From assembly GCA_025642075.2 (NCBI GenBank), contig JAODUO010001224.1, forward strand, positions 60,001-124,000: 64,000 nucleotides of DNA, in the 5' to 3' direction. Below, piece by piece: positions 22,987 to 35,800 of the stretch; position 1 is the stretch's first letter; each line of letters begins with the position of its first letter. The notes beneath the pieces are model-generated. The model made no database searches. It was not told the DNA's origin and worked only from the letters and a program-made list of their open reading frames with translations. The position numbers were made by a program, and so were the translations under genes. Source of the stretch: Ridgeia piscesae. Lineage: Eukaryota > Annelida > Polychaeta > Sabellida > Siboglinidae.

Positions 22987-25720
22987 ACACACGGGTCCAT
23001 GACGAATGGTCATGTCTGACGACCAGGGCGGTATGTCACATGATATGTCATGTGACTTAGCATCCGTGTCATCTATGTCACAAGTGTAATGCTGAATGAC
23101 GGCTCCATCCTCCTCCTCCAGCACAGGACAGCTGAGTATCTTGTGCACTATGTATCTGGCACATTGCTGTTGCTACAACGATGAAAATGTAACAACATTT
23201 TACACGTTCAGTGGAATACAGACAAATCATGACCACAACAGGAGGAAAAAAATTCTGATTAGTAAAAATTTACCATACTTTTATTCATATTTTCTCTGGT
23301 GTACGAATCTTATTTGACAACAGGTACTATATTACAGAAACATTTATTGACAACTCAAGAATTCCAATTATAAGCGTACACTTTATATAGTATATTAAAA
23401 AAATCCAATAATTTTTTATTATGGGTGATTCTGTTTAGTACTGTGTAGTATAGGATCATTCAAAGGTACCTTGGAGGTGGCAGAGAGGAGGCTGGTACTG
23501 GCTGATAGTCTCTGCACTGGCCGCGTGATATGAGATAATACCTCTGAAATCCAACCCTGAAAACACAGTGGAACGTACAGCTCCATTTACAAATACAGTC
23601 TAACAATGTAAATAAAAATAATATCTTGTAACAACTGAACAATTATTGTAGGCATCTGGTGGTGTTGTCTTACGTGACTTCCCAATAGTAGTCTGAATTG
23701 ATTGATGATCTGGTTTCTTGATTATTATTATTTTAGACACCAGAGACGCCAACAAATTTCAATGCATGCGTTTTGGGCCATAGCTCCTAAAAAGAAAGGC
23801 AGTGTGATCTGTCTCATTTAGGAATGGTGGGTCACACTCACATGTCTAATAATTCCCTTTATAAAACTATATGGACTTACTTGTGAGTTGCCTATTTTAG
23901 ATCCTAGCAATTACCGGCAGATGTCAGCAAAAACATACATTTCAATTTTGTCATTTAAGTCACCAAATATGATATGAGTACCTTCCACTGAGTGGCCACA
24001 ACTCGACTGATTTGTTCTTTCCTTTCTCTTGGCTTTAATGTTTCAGTGCCGATGTCTGCATCTGCGAAGCCAACGTCTTTGAGATACTCATAGAGAGCCG
24101 AATTCTGTGTACAAACAATAACAACATTATATCTTCTGTCTTATGAATGCAACAACTTATCCCACTTTATTCATATTATGATTTGTCTAATAAAAAGCAT
24201 TGCACATTTATTGCAAACATATTTATGAACAGCTTCAATCAGTTTTTCATAAAGACCTCATCTTTTGATAAGAGTAAAGTCGGTACACACAGATTAAACC
24301 ATCTGCTGCCTGACAAAAGGCATATACCAGATATGATATTAGACAGGGAAATGTGTACCAATTTAAGTCCCATTACCAGTAACCAGAACGAATAGATACA
24401 GTAACTCTTTTATACCGTGGGATTACATAATTAACTGCCAGTAAACAGAGCAATAGGATTAACATTAGGATACAATAGGATTAACATTAGCACAGATTTT
24501 ATTGTATAATGTTGAGTTGCTAATATAACTTGTGTTATTAATTAAATCAGGGTTCAAATTTGGCAGTTTCAATAAGTTGCTGAAATCAGTGGAATATCCT
24601 ACTGTCCTAGTTTACTTGAAACTATTGGTGGTGGCATATAAATTACAAAACTGTTCAAGAACAACCGGAAAATCTTTCAGTTCCGTTCCGTTTAGGTCAG
24701 TCTAAATTATACTTGATAACAAGATACAAGAAGCTTTATTTAACGTCGGTTTACATGTGAATTTGATAACATTATCTCATCTGAGCTATTTTCCGACAAC
24801 GTCAGAAGGCTACAATAGACATTACACAGCATCATACAATAGACATTACATGATGCTGTGTAATGTCTATTGTCTGTATACCAAAGAGCATTAACTTAGT
24901 CTAAATCATCTTGCAACTGTTTCATCAACAGATTTAGTAATGTGTAGGATAAATGATTAAAACTGCAGACAAACTATAGCTTCCATTGTGTAATATAGTT
25001 GAATAGTGTCGAGTCGACGGTCAATATGATGCTGTATATAATGTCTATTGTCTGTCTGCATATTTCTGTATATCTGCACGACAGAGGTAGATGGAGCTTG
25101 CCACAGTATAAGCAGTTAGATTAGAAGAGATGCTGCTAGTAAGTGTACATGAAGTTGCTAAGATGGATGAGAACAACTGAGCTAGGCCGGCCATATCCTT
25201 TCCATTAATTGGCCTAAATTATTAGCAACAACCACCAGTTCGATGCAAAGGTTTTGGATTTTAGGGTCCGTAGGATGAATCTATTTGGGACTATTTAAAG
25301 TAAAAGATTTCCCAACCGAGGTGGTTATGGCCTGCTGAGTTTAACACTGACACTATTACCACTCACCTCATGTTGTCATTCTTAAGAGTCATTAAGGGTG
25401 AGCTGAGGTCTAATTATCAAACTATATGTGAGCAATGTCAGCCTAATCTAGATTGTATAGGCCACATGCAGGTACAGTGTGATCAACTTGATAAACGGTA
25501 ACAATTACTAACATGATTATGAGTGTGTGTAAGGCTAGTAAGGGAATCCGTCTGAAAGTGAGAGACAAGAGCCGCTCTGCATGAGTCTGGACCCTGGTAT
25601 GGATCTAGTCTTAACTCAACCACTCTTGCATTCAACATGCATCCATACGTTACAGCTAATAAACAACAAAGTAATCGCCGATATATAAACCTCAAAAACA
25701 ACGTCTTCTTCGTCTGCCAT
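13382..25720 (-). CDS. VEZT: Vezatin (adherens-junction transmembrane protein)
   Basis: Vezatin links the cadherin-catenin complex to myosin VIIA at adherens junctions. Exons (minus): 25691-25720, 23982-24104, 23470-23556, about 22990-23172, 21451-21723, 20897-21046, 20274-20406, 19559-19664, 19007-19229, 15868-16049, 15423-15529, 14848-14934, 13382-14119. Junction phases agree except around exon 4, whose donor next to a (TA)n tract is uncertain. Recognised anchors in order: MADEEDVVFE plus NSALYEYLKDVGF (N-terminus), SVRLIQETELIARGFTM, TDDYSITALK, SEFLRVFALAY, LQLASDLKVIKV with NDCWES, MYEAFPDTEDVD, REKREALRMLSELKGV and the C-terminal MSFTATVALQAVARS then DTFGDD. The first of the two membrane segments expected for the family was not found between 21723 and 22990. 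The last-exon start at 14119 was preferred over one at 14161 because it gives the better family match. The donor of exon 6 (GA|GTATCC) is weak, but its phase fits. Large arrays fill three introns. Confidence 0.88.
14171..14545. repeat. (GT)n-rich microsatellite
   Basis: A long GT/GC/AT-interrupted dinucleotide tract in the last VEZT intron, ending about 50 bp upstream of the last-exon acceptor. On the gene strand it is CA-rich. Frames of 120-170 residues in it are Cys/Val or His/Thr repeats and not genes. Confidence 0.95.
14665..14692. repeat. (TA)n microsatellite
   Basis: Short TA run in the last VEZT intron. Confidence 0.9.
16200..18465 (-). repeat. 2.3-kb VEZT intronic minisatellite (22- and 25-bp units)
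   Basis: About 70 copies of a 22-bp unit ('cttgcacaaccaccagctga' plus 'ca') at 16200-17770 give way to about 27 copies of a 25-bp unit ('cttccacaaccaccagctga' plus 'caaca' or 'taaca') at 17771-18465. The two differ by one substitution and a 3-bp insertion. On the minus strand the units hold no stop codon in any of the three frames, so overlapping frames of up to 764 codons run through it. They encode Gly/Trp/Val/Cys/Gln repeats. The array sits in one VEZT intron between exons with consistent phase, so it is read as non-coding. Confidence 0.93.
18560..18988. repeat. Compound GACA/GGCA/TGCA simple repeat
   Basis: Irregular 'gacagacaacagacagatgacaggcag' style repeats (18560-18875, with one internal duplication of about 110 bp) run into pure (TGCA)n, (GGCA)n and (GACA)n blocks at about 18878-18988. 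The array ends 18 bp downstream of the VEZT exon 9 donor. Confidence 0.9.
19637..19863 (-). repeat. 111-bp tandem duplication including the VEZT exon 8 acceptor
   Basis: Two head-to-tail copies offset by 111 bp. On the minus strand each contains CTTTCAG|TC(A/G)GTGGTACATC. The downstream copy is the true exon 8 start (19664). The upstream copy repeats the acceptor and the first ~28 coding bases at 19775. Reading in from the upstream acceptor meets a TAG after 17 codons, so only the proximal site is productive. Confidence 0.85.
19860..20165 (+). mobile_element. Highly decayed LINE remnant
   Basis: Fragments such as 'gaaatagatatgctggaaag' (EIDMLER), 'ctagacaccaggcgatt' (LDTRRL) and 'ttcgataaacacctcaa' resemble the LINE tail seen at 8725-9240, with many indels. 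It is antisense in a VEZT intron. Confidence 0.45.
22080..22615. repeat. 20-bp minisatellite in VEZT
   Basis: About 26 copies of a 20-bp unit, 'ctgtccatctgtcatcaaac', with a few variants. On the minus strand every unit contains ACAG|GTTTGATG, a juxtaposed acceptor-like AG and donor-like GT. It lies between VEZT exons 4 and 5, where the exon for the first membrane segment was expected. Confidence 0.95.
22919..22981. repeat. (TA)n microsatellite
   Basis: About 31 TA units directly beside the apparent donor of VEZT exon 4, which makes the exact donor uncertain. Confidence 0.95.
24812..24873. repeat. Perfect inverted repeat
   Basis: Two 23-bp arms (24812-24834 and 24851-24873) are exact reverse complements, separated by a 16-bp spacer that itself begins a partial third copy of the arm. 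A related phrase recurs at about 25029-25055. It lies in VEZT intron 1 and may be a small foldback element. Confidence 0.8.
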
Positions 25721-26834
25721 CCCCAACTTCTCACTGTTGACATGTGACAGTTCGCGAACTCCTCACCACAAAACTCGCGGCGGGCTCGCGACTCTCGCGA
25801 GAATACGACGTCATGTTCCACCCGCAAGCACCTGCATATTTCGTCGTTACGCTGATGAAATAGTTTTAAAATGCTACTCTACATTGCAGCCAAGGCGTTC
25901 CCGGTATGGTCACCGTGTGCATCTAGGTTTCATTAACATCAAAGGAGTGATGTTTTGAGAAAATATACTATTACGAGATAGACAAAATGCATAATATCGC
26001 GTACATATGAATTTGTTTACATTGGTTTCAACATGGCGGCCTAATTATAGGTTCGAAATGCCTTATATAGGTTACACTTACAGTTACAGTCCGCACGCGA
26101 GCAGCCACCCAAGCAGTGTAACATTGTCATCATAATTGCCACTGGTTAAGGTTCATGGACATGGTTGACAATAAATAATTCAGTCCAAAATAAAGAGTGT
26201 TAACAATTAAACTATGATACTGTATATAATATATCCCAGCAAACAAGGAATCATTTCTGAACCAGTTAGCAAATGTCATACGTACTGGTTCATAATTGGT
26301 ACCGCTCCACCAGTACATGTTTTCACGTGAATTCATGTGAATACACATGTTCTGCCTGTTGTCATGAGTTTGACACAAGTCGTACTGGGTCAGAACTGGT
26401 ACCGTTTAAATGGCACGTGTCATTACTTGAAAAACTCATGATTTCACGATAAACACGTGTCGACATACCAAATGTGTTCACAGAATCCTGTGAATTCATG
26501 TGAATTGAATGAGTTGAACTCGTGAATTCACTTACAGAACATGTGAAATCATGGGTCATTATTTGCGGGGATATGTTCTACACTACATAATCACAAAACA
26601 GGCAATTAAATTATATCTAAAAAACGTCCCCTAGCTTGCCTTAACTTGAATGATTTGATGGAAACAAGCTCACTTTGTGTGAAATTATGATTGTGAAATA
26701 CATCGTTATGTCAAATTACAGATGCAAGTTTCAAGCACTACACTTTGAACAAAGACGAAACTGTTTATATACCAACATGTTTAATATGCCAACATACCCT
26801 GAGACCTAGACGTCATGTCAACATTTCATTGCAG
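25721..26834. promoter_or_regulatory. Region between head-to-head VEZT and ubiquitin-like/ARM gene
   Basis: VEZT starts at 25720 on the minus strand and the plus-strand gene begins by 26835 at the latest. The part next to VEZT (25721-25930) is CpG-rich ('cgcggcgggctcgcgactctcgcgag'), with 'catggcggcctaattatagg' at 26032. A shared, bidirectional promoter is likely, though only inferred from layout. The first exon of the plus-strand gene, with its ATG, should lie in this region but was not identified. An open frame without ATG reaches back from 26835 to about 26700. Confidence 0.45.
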
Positions 26835-29800
26835 CTGCGTACATTTGTCGTGCGAGTGCAGCCGAATGAGACAATTGCACGTATCCGTGCCCAGCTCCTG
26901 CACATCCTGTACGAGTTGGGCCGGGACAGTGAACAGTTCCGTCTGCGTTACAAGGGGCAGTACCTGCGGGACGCGTACACATGTGAAGACTACAAGATCT
27001 CAGAGAGTGCCCTGCTCAAGATGATTCCTCTTTCATCCAAGGCACAGGTGGGTTGGCTGTGAGGAAACTCTGTGATTAGAGATGTTGCTGTTTGTCTTAC
27101 TATCTTATTATCACAGCATTCTGGAAATGTATGTTAAAATATTATTACAACTGCTGTAATGTATAGGATAATTTGTACAGTGTCTTTGTCACCTGACATG
27201 GAAACTGTTGTTTTCAGTTGTCAACATATATTACATGCTGTGCCCAGCTTTAAATGTCTAATACCGGTATATAAATTAATTTACCAATATTTTACTGTTG
27301 TCATTCATATCGGATGAACACATTTTGTGGCAACTTTCCAGCCATTTGTACATCTGACACAGAATGACACACACGCACGCACACACACACACACACACAC
27401 CCTATATGCCACTACTGTTCTGCAGAGTGCCCTAGATGACATCTCCATCAGTGGGACTAGTGATGCAGCCAGTTCCAGCACTGGTCTCTTGCCTGATGTA
27501 CACGAAGCACTCACAAAAGAAGTGAGGCTCTTCACCAGGAGAGAGAGACTTCTCTTCCACTTCAAGGTAATCACAACGTCTGGTCAGTCGAGCTCGTAAA
27601 GGCCTTGGACATTTAAAAAACAAAAAAGTCTACTTTTAATAAATTAGAGTGACATGAACTATTTGCGACAAAAACAAAATTTGTTGCAAAAAAATATAAT
27701 TTCAGTTTTCCATCTGTACTTTACCTAAGAATAACATAATTTTTAAGAAACGCAGGAAAAGATACTGCGGTTGTAAAGTATTACATACAATGTATCGTGT
27801 ACTTTGATTTCAGAGTCTCCAGTACGTTCTCTTCATGGGGTCAGTGTTGAGTTTCTTCTCCACTCACTGGTACAGTGCAGTATGGAGTGTTGCCATTTGG
27901 GCATTCGCTGTCAAATTCTCTCCGTCGTTCACAAGATACAGTGGATTTATTGGCAAACAGAGTGTCTAGTAAGTTCTGTTTCTGAAATTTACATGCAAAG
28001 TATAATATTATGTGGAGTTTCTGAAGAATAAATACAGCAAATATGTGAAGTGGCGAAATGTGAACTAATAATATTGTCCTCAAAATGGTGTCGGAGTATG
28101 GTTACAAGTCTTCGAGGCTGATTATAGCTTTCCTGCATTTTTTTTAACTGATAGTGTTGTATGCAGACGCACATTATATTTATTGTATTTAATCTTATGA
28201 TGTGTTCATTGTATGTTTGATTTTATCTCAATCACCACGACACCTTCTTAATTGGCATATATTTATTTGACAGTATCAATAAAGCACCTTTGTTTGTAAA
28301 CCGGTGGAAGGCTAGTGACCCAAATTTAAATGCAAATGCATCAGATCTGATTCACATAATTTAACCTCTAAATTTACAATCTTAGAATAAAATCTTTTAA
28401 AATAAAATATATATGGGAATAACTAGCAAAATATTAACTAAATTTAACACAGGCTGTACAATACATTGCTATTTATAGTTTTCAGCAAATAAATCCAACA
28501 CGAACACGTTCCAACACGAACTTTGTTCAGTTTTGTTTTACTGTAGCAACTAATGGTGTCTGTTTCTTCTTCACCAGCAAAACGCAATTCTGCGTGATAT
28601 ATGGCACGGGGTCCCTGGCCAGTGCAGCAGCTTTCGTCTACTTCGCTACAGTAGAGATATCACGGCTGGCGGTATGTTGGTCTTAATTATGATCACCTGA
28701 GAAACTGTTTTCTTACTGGGAAAAAATTATAAAACTTATTTACATTTTCTAATCTTGCGTAGTAGCCATTTACCCCGTTTCCAGAGGTAAGTTCAACATT
28801 TGGATTTTAGATAGTTGTTAATGTTAGTTTTATTTTGAATATAATACAATACACATTTGCCCCAAGAAACTTGACTTATATAAATGTAAATACTTTCTAC
28901 ATTTCTTTTAATAAAGTAACGTAAAGTAGAAAAATAGTCCCACTAATCAGGTCACCTCCATAATCAGATCACCTCCATAATCAGGTCACTGCCCAGTCCC
29001 ATGTTAGAATACATCAAAACTAACTTGAACTGTCCTTGGTTGTTGAGACTGTGACAGAGGTTCTTGTTTCCAGATGCACGGCTGCAAGAACCCGAGCTAC
29101 CCAGACACGTGCTCCTCCGCGGCCCTGTACTCAGCCATCTTCTTCTGCATCCACTCCATCTGCCTCCTCATCGCTGCCATCCTCTCCTGGCAGCTGCTGT
29201 GGAACATGAAAGTTGAGGTCTGTACCCACGGGGAGTCGACCCTTAGACAGAACAGAATTTTTGCTAGTCTTGGATTTCTCAAAAGTGTGCCTTTTAGCAA
29301 GAGAACCGCTTGCATGGAAGCTTGTGTTGGTCGCAGCTATTACTAGTTAGTTTAATATTTTTCAGAGAGAAGCCAGTGTCATTTGAGTTGTTTATTTAAG
29401 TAATTAACAGTGAACCATTTGATTGGTGTTGCTACTAATTGTGTCACTGCTAATTGTTAATGTGGCCCTTAGACTTAGGGCATTAGTTAAAGTAGTTATT
29501 AGTTAGTTGCAGTATTGTGACTGTGTGTCATGTTGCATTATTGTGACAATGTGCCATGTTGCAGTATTTTGACCATATGCCATGTTGCAGTATTTTGACC
29601 ATGTGCCATGTTGCAGTATTTTGACCATATGCCATGTTGCAGTATTTTGACCATGTGCCATGTTGCAGTATTGTGACCATGTGCCATATTGTAGTATTGT
29701 GGCCATGTTGCAGTATTATGACCATGTGCCATGTTGCAGTATTATGACAATGTGCCATGTTGTAGTATTGTGACAATGTGCCATGTTGCAGTATTGTGAC

Positions 29801-32800
29801 AATGTGCCATGTTGTAGTATTGTGACAATGTGCCATGTTGTAGTATTGTGACAATGTGCCATGTTACAGTATTGTGACAATGTGCCATGTTGCAGTATTG
29901 TGACCATGTGCCATGTTGTAGTATTGTGACAATGTGCCATGTTGCAGTATTGTGACAATGTGCCATGTTACAGTATTGTGACAATGTGCCATGTTACAGT
30001 ATTGTGACAATGTGCCATATTGCAGTATTGTGACCATGTGCCATGTTACAGTATTATGACCATGTGCCATGTTGCAGTATTGTGACCATGTACCATGTTG
30101 TAGTATTGTGACCATGTGCCATGTTGCAGTATTGTGACTATGCGTCATGTTGCAGTATTGTGACCATGCGTCATGTTACAGTATTATGACCATGTGCCAT
30201 GTTGCAGTATTATGACCATGTGCCATGTTGCAGTATTTGACCATGTGCCATGTTGCAGTATTTGACCATGTGCCATGTTACAGTATTGTGACCATGTGCC
30301 ATGTTGCAGTATTATGACCATGTGCCATGTTGCAGTATTGTGACCATGTGCCATGTTGCAGTATTATGACCATGTGCCATGTTGCAGTATTATGACCATG
30401 TGCCATGTTGCAGTATTGTGACCATGTACCATGTTGCAGTATTATGACCATGTACCATGTTGCAGTATTATGACCATGTACCATGTTGCAGTATTGTGGC
30501 CATGTACCATGTTGCTGTATTGTGGCCATGTTGCTGTATTATGACCATGTGCCATGTTGCAGTACGGGGACTATGTAGAGAAGTGTCTGGTGCAGAATCG
30601 AGACATTGAGCAGTTGATGCAGGCCGCCAGACAACATGGGTATGTTCTCCCATTTAGTATTTTCTAAATAACTTCTCCCTCCAGTTAACGGAGTCTTCCC
30701 GTCATACGTGGATGCTCCCCTGTGCATGGACGATTAATGATAACATTTAAATATAATTTGGTTTCACTGAAATAGCACAAGCTGTCAAATATATACATAT
30801 GTGTGACTGAATTTCCCATGCTAGTGGATTTTGTATCATGTTTTGGATATTTATATCATGGCTAATATATGGTGCCATATTTATAGAATGTATCAACAAT
30901 TGGAATTCAGTCGCCTAAACATTGGTATGTCCCTTATGTACAACTTCAAACATGTTTGCAGTGTGTCCGTCTGTTTAGGCTCTTCCCAGAGAAACTATGG
31001 AGCCACTAATGTAGTTGCGATTGTACCTCTTTGGTTTCAGTGTTAAAGTGCCGAGGATTGCAGCCTTTGAGCTTGCCACAATGGCGGCTGCCAGTGATGA
31101 CAACAAGTTTAGAATCGTGGCTGAAGGCGGGTGAGAAATGTGTGGCTTATTACTCAGCGCATGTGTATTATATTGGCATTCTGCTATGCATACTGGCACA
31201 GGGGCTAGAGTTTGGGACTCTCAAACAAGACAACCATGGTTGAATCCTGTGCTGACACATTGAAAGTTTGTTAATTATAATTACGTTGCTCCACTTCACA
31301 CAGCTACCTTTACGACTACCTCACAATAAACATTGGTGGATGCTTGTGTATGAATAGTTTTTGCTTATTGATGGCAGCCTAGCTGAATGCTTTCCAGAGA
31401 AGTCAAGATGTTGTTTGATTAAACATGTATGCCAAAGAATAAAGTGTAAAATACTTTGAGTATATCTAAGGACTAGATACTGTGTTATATAAAGATCTGT
31501 TTGCCTTATTTTGTGTGTGTGAAGATGATATACATGTACACTCCGCAATAAGACTTACGTTTGGTGACCCTGTTGACTTGTGTCAGTTTGGAGGTGCTGA
31601 CAAGACTGGCATTGTGCAGTGATGAGCCGACGCAGGAGCACGCAGTGGAGACACTTGCGGAACTCATGACAATACCTGCCATCCAGGTAAGGAGAAATCA
31701 TTACAATACCTGCCATCCAGGTAAGGAGAAATAATTATTTTATCCATTTATTGCTGATAAATTTAGCTTCTGCACTAGGATTTTTAGAAGCTTTATTTAA
31801 TTATCTATTTATTGTCATTTAACATTTCATCTTTACATATAAGTTTAATAGATTACGAATATTTTAGATATTTATGTCTTACAAATGTTACATTTTATGC
31901 GCCTTGGAGCGGAATTATTTTTACGGATATACGTCGTTTACAAGTAATAATAATTATTATAACAATACCTGCCATCCAGGTAAGGAAAACTTTTCCTTCT
32001 GCCCTGTGGGTTTCATCCAAGTGCCTATATACTGTACTATAGTGGCCTAATGCAAACTGTGGCAGTCATGAGCTTTCATGGTTTAAAACCCTGAACTTAT
32101 TGACCTTAGTTGGCCTGGAGTTTTGCAGTTGTCGCCACTTGGTCCAGCCTTACACATCTTCCACTTTCAGGCTCCTCAACTCTGTGTCCGTCTTCACACT
32201 GCATACTCATATTGTTATGGGCCTCCCTTTTCCTCTCCAAGTAGATTGTGCCTGTTCACAGATAGTGCTTCCTCTCACCCCTGGACTGAACCATGCAGGT
32301 GAAAATAACCCTAAACTATAACAGCTGAAGGCAGTTGCTACAACAATGGAGTCTGCTTAGCAGAATCACTCACATTGTGTAATGAAGACTCCATTGTACC
32401 TGACTTGTGAGGGGTTAAAATGAACAACTCTTAATGAACAGCTGTGTGTGTTGTAGGACACATTTGTTGAGATGGGCGGGGTGCGCACCCTCACTGCCTT
32501 GCTGCGGTCCAAGAACCACCGCACTGTCTACCAGGTGGCCAGCGCCATCTCTTACATTGTCTCTGATTCGGAAGAAAACAAGAGCGTCGTAGTAGCTGAA
32601 CACGGGTGAGTAGCCTCAGTGTACAGGCACATCAATGTGATGTTTAATGAGTATCATTGCTGAACATTTGTAGCAAAAAAGCAACAATATTTTTGCATGG
32701 ATTACACAAAAGTGAGGGCCATTAATACTAGTCACAGGCGTTACAATTTAGCACAAATAGCTACTCGTTAGTGTACATTATGAGGTATGTGAACCAAGGC

Positions 32801-35800
32801 AATTCTTCAATGTAAGTTTTTATTTACTATGTAATAATGGCAATTGTTTTAATAATACCGACAATGGCAATTTTTGTAACGCCACATGGTGGCGCTCATG
32901 GCACTTTTATGTCATTTTGTTCATTAAACACATATAAAACATCTTGCTAAAACTATAATATTAATGTTAATAAAGTGACATTTTAAATAAAAAATTAATA
33001 TAATTACCATTCATTATAGAATTAATAAAAACTGTGACATCATTATAAAAGTAAAGTAACGGTTTCTAAAAAAAGTTCAGTGTAGAAGGACTGTCCTTAC
33101 CTGTGTTAAACGAGTGTTGATGATTCAGTCTTGAGGACCTGTGTTACGCGGCAAACACAGACAATCTTGCCTGCCAGAGACTGATCGCTGGAGTCTTCCT
33201 CGAGTTGGTCTTTGACACAGACATACGGAATCAGATTGCATCACTCAACACACCAGGTAATGATAAATGATAACAGTCTTTATGACATCAAACATTTTCT
33301 TTCAATCCATCCAGCTACAGTGAAAATGTATTATTGTTGGCTGCTGAAAGTCTGTTGTCAGTGATCAGTTGATTCATTGTTTTAGTACAAACAATAGTAC
33401 AAACTATAGTACAAACTATAGTACAAACTATAGTACAAATTATAGTACAAACTATAGTACAAACTATACTACAAACTATACTACAAACTATAGTACAAAC
33501 TATAGTACAAACAATAGTACAAACAATAGTACAAACTATAGTACAAACTATACTATAAACTATACTACAAACTATACTACAAACTATACTACAAACTATA
33601 GTACAAACAATAGTACAAACTATACTACAAACTATAGTACAAGCTATAGTACAACTATAGTACAAACTATAGTACAAACTATACTACAAACTATAGTACA
33701 AACTATAGTACAAACTATAGTACAAACTATAGTACAAACTATAGTAAAAAGCTATAGTACAACAAACCCTATAGTACAAACTATAGTACAAACTATAGTA
33801 CAAACTATAGTACAAACTATAGTACAAACTATAGTACAAACTATAGTACAAACTATAGTACAAACTATAGTACAAACTATAGTACAAACTATAGTACAAA
33901 CTATAGTACAGTTGTGTCGGCCATAGCTGTTATTGAATGGTACAGTGTTACTTTTCCAGCGGAAGCACTTATTAAGCTGTGTAAGTCACCTGACCCGGAA
34001 ACGAAGAAGTTTGCATTGCAGACTTTTGAACTCCTCGCCATAGAGAGCTCCGACATGATCTGTGCACAGGCAAGTGATCATTGTGTCACATGTAGAGGAT
34101 AAACTCATGGATAATTTCTTTCTTTGGATAGTATAGTATAGTATATTGAAAACTTCCTTGAATGTGACTTTGTGTCGGTGTTCACTCTGTACCTGTAGTT
34201 ATGTTGTTTGTTCTCTACTGTGTCGGTGTCAGGGTCATGTACACAACTGCTGTGTTGTTTATTCTGAAACATTTTGTACCCGGTGTCCTTCTGTCTACAG
34301 GCAGGTGAACAAATTCACCATTCACCATTGTATTGAAAGTGTGTAATATAGATAAGCCCATGCATTTTTTCATGGGATAGTCCAGTGTATTGAATAACTT
34401 ATTCGAATGTGAAAGTTGTCTGTCTATGTTTACATGCAGCAAAAGTGTAGTGTGTCAGTTACAGACACAAGTCTAATGCATTAACAGGAGTGTAACACAT
34501 TAACAGGAGTCTAACACATTAACATGAGTCTGACACATTAACATGAGTCTGACACATTAACAGGAGGAGCTTCTCAAACACCTCCTTGAGTTGCCATCGA
34601 CAACAGGCGACACAAAGACTTATATACTGGCGGGCAAGATTCTACTCTACTTTGCTGAAAACAAACAGGTGAGCTTTGAGTCAGGTGAGCTTTGAGTCAG
34701 TTGAACTTTGAGTCAGGTGAGCTTTGAGTCTTTCGCATTCTGTGCTCTTGTGGTACAGTTACTTATTAGATAACTGTTCCGTAATAAAACTATGTTAATG
34801 ACATTTTGATATGATATCAGTGCAGAATGCTAATAATCGATGCTTGCATAATAACATGGCCATAAGAAGTTTGTTTTAAGAATCACTGGTCTGTCTGAGG
34901 TAAAATGTCTTATATAATAATAGATGGTGCTTACTGGTCTGTAGCAACAACAGTCAGTTAGAGATAATCTGTAATGTTATGCCGTTTGTACAGTTGGGTG
35001 GAGTGATCTAACAGACAGCATTTCTGTCCTTTGGGTGATAAACAAAAATCCTTTGGTTTCTTCAAACTGGTGCCTGTGACGGGAAATAGCGATCTGACAC
35101 AGAGAGATGAAAACATCAGTTGTGGTTACACAGATGCAGTGGTTGTGATCTATAAACCCACACATACAGTACAACACTGGCACAGTAGTTGAGTCAGACC
35201 ATGCTTATTTTGTCTGCATAGATACAGGTGACATCTAAGACAACACCTTATGTTGTTGTATGTTGTTGTAGAGCTGTGAGATGATGTTGGACGAGCCAAA
35301 CTGTAAGAAGTCCCTGATGCGCTACGCTCGCTGTCACGACCCCATCATGCAGAAGGTCATCGTCAAAATCATCTTCTGCACCCTCGAGTCATCCGACCTC
35401 AGGTTAGACAAAACGAGGGCAATATCAAGACAATCTATACAGCACTGTACCAGAAATCATAGTTTTTAATTGTTATGTTAATTACAGTTTACATCTAAAT
35501 GTATGTTTAATGCATTTGTGTTTATTTTAAAACATTTCTAAAAATGTTTTTAAGTTGTTTTGTAAAATAATCTGATTTAGAATTGAGAATTATCCCTAAT
35601 GTTTCATATAATTACAGTTCTTAATATTAATGACCCATCTGTGGTGTCAGCGTTATGAACACTGGTTAGATCTTAAGAACCTGATAAGGTAGGGGAAGGC
35701 AGGGAAGAATGGGAAAAGGAGCAGGAGTCAACCCCATCCCTGACCTGTTGTCGCAGGTACAAGGCTGAGCAGCTGGAGCTGGGGAAGATCCTGACTGACA

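Noticed and set aside
33315..33926. Frames of 120 and 185 codons with NYST/TIVQ/CTIV repeats
   Set aside because: A 12-bp tandem repeat is open by construction; it is intronic.
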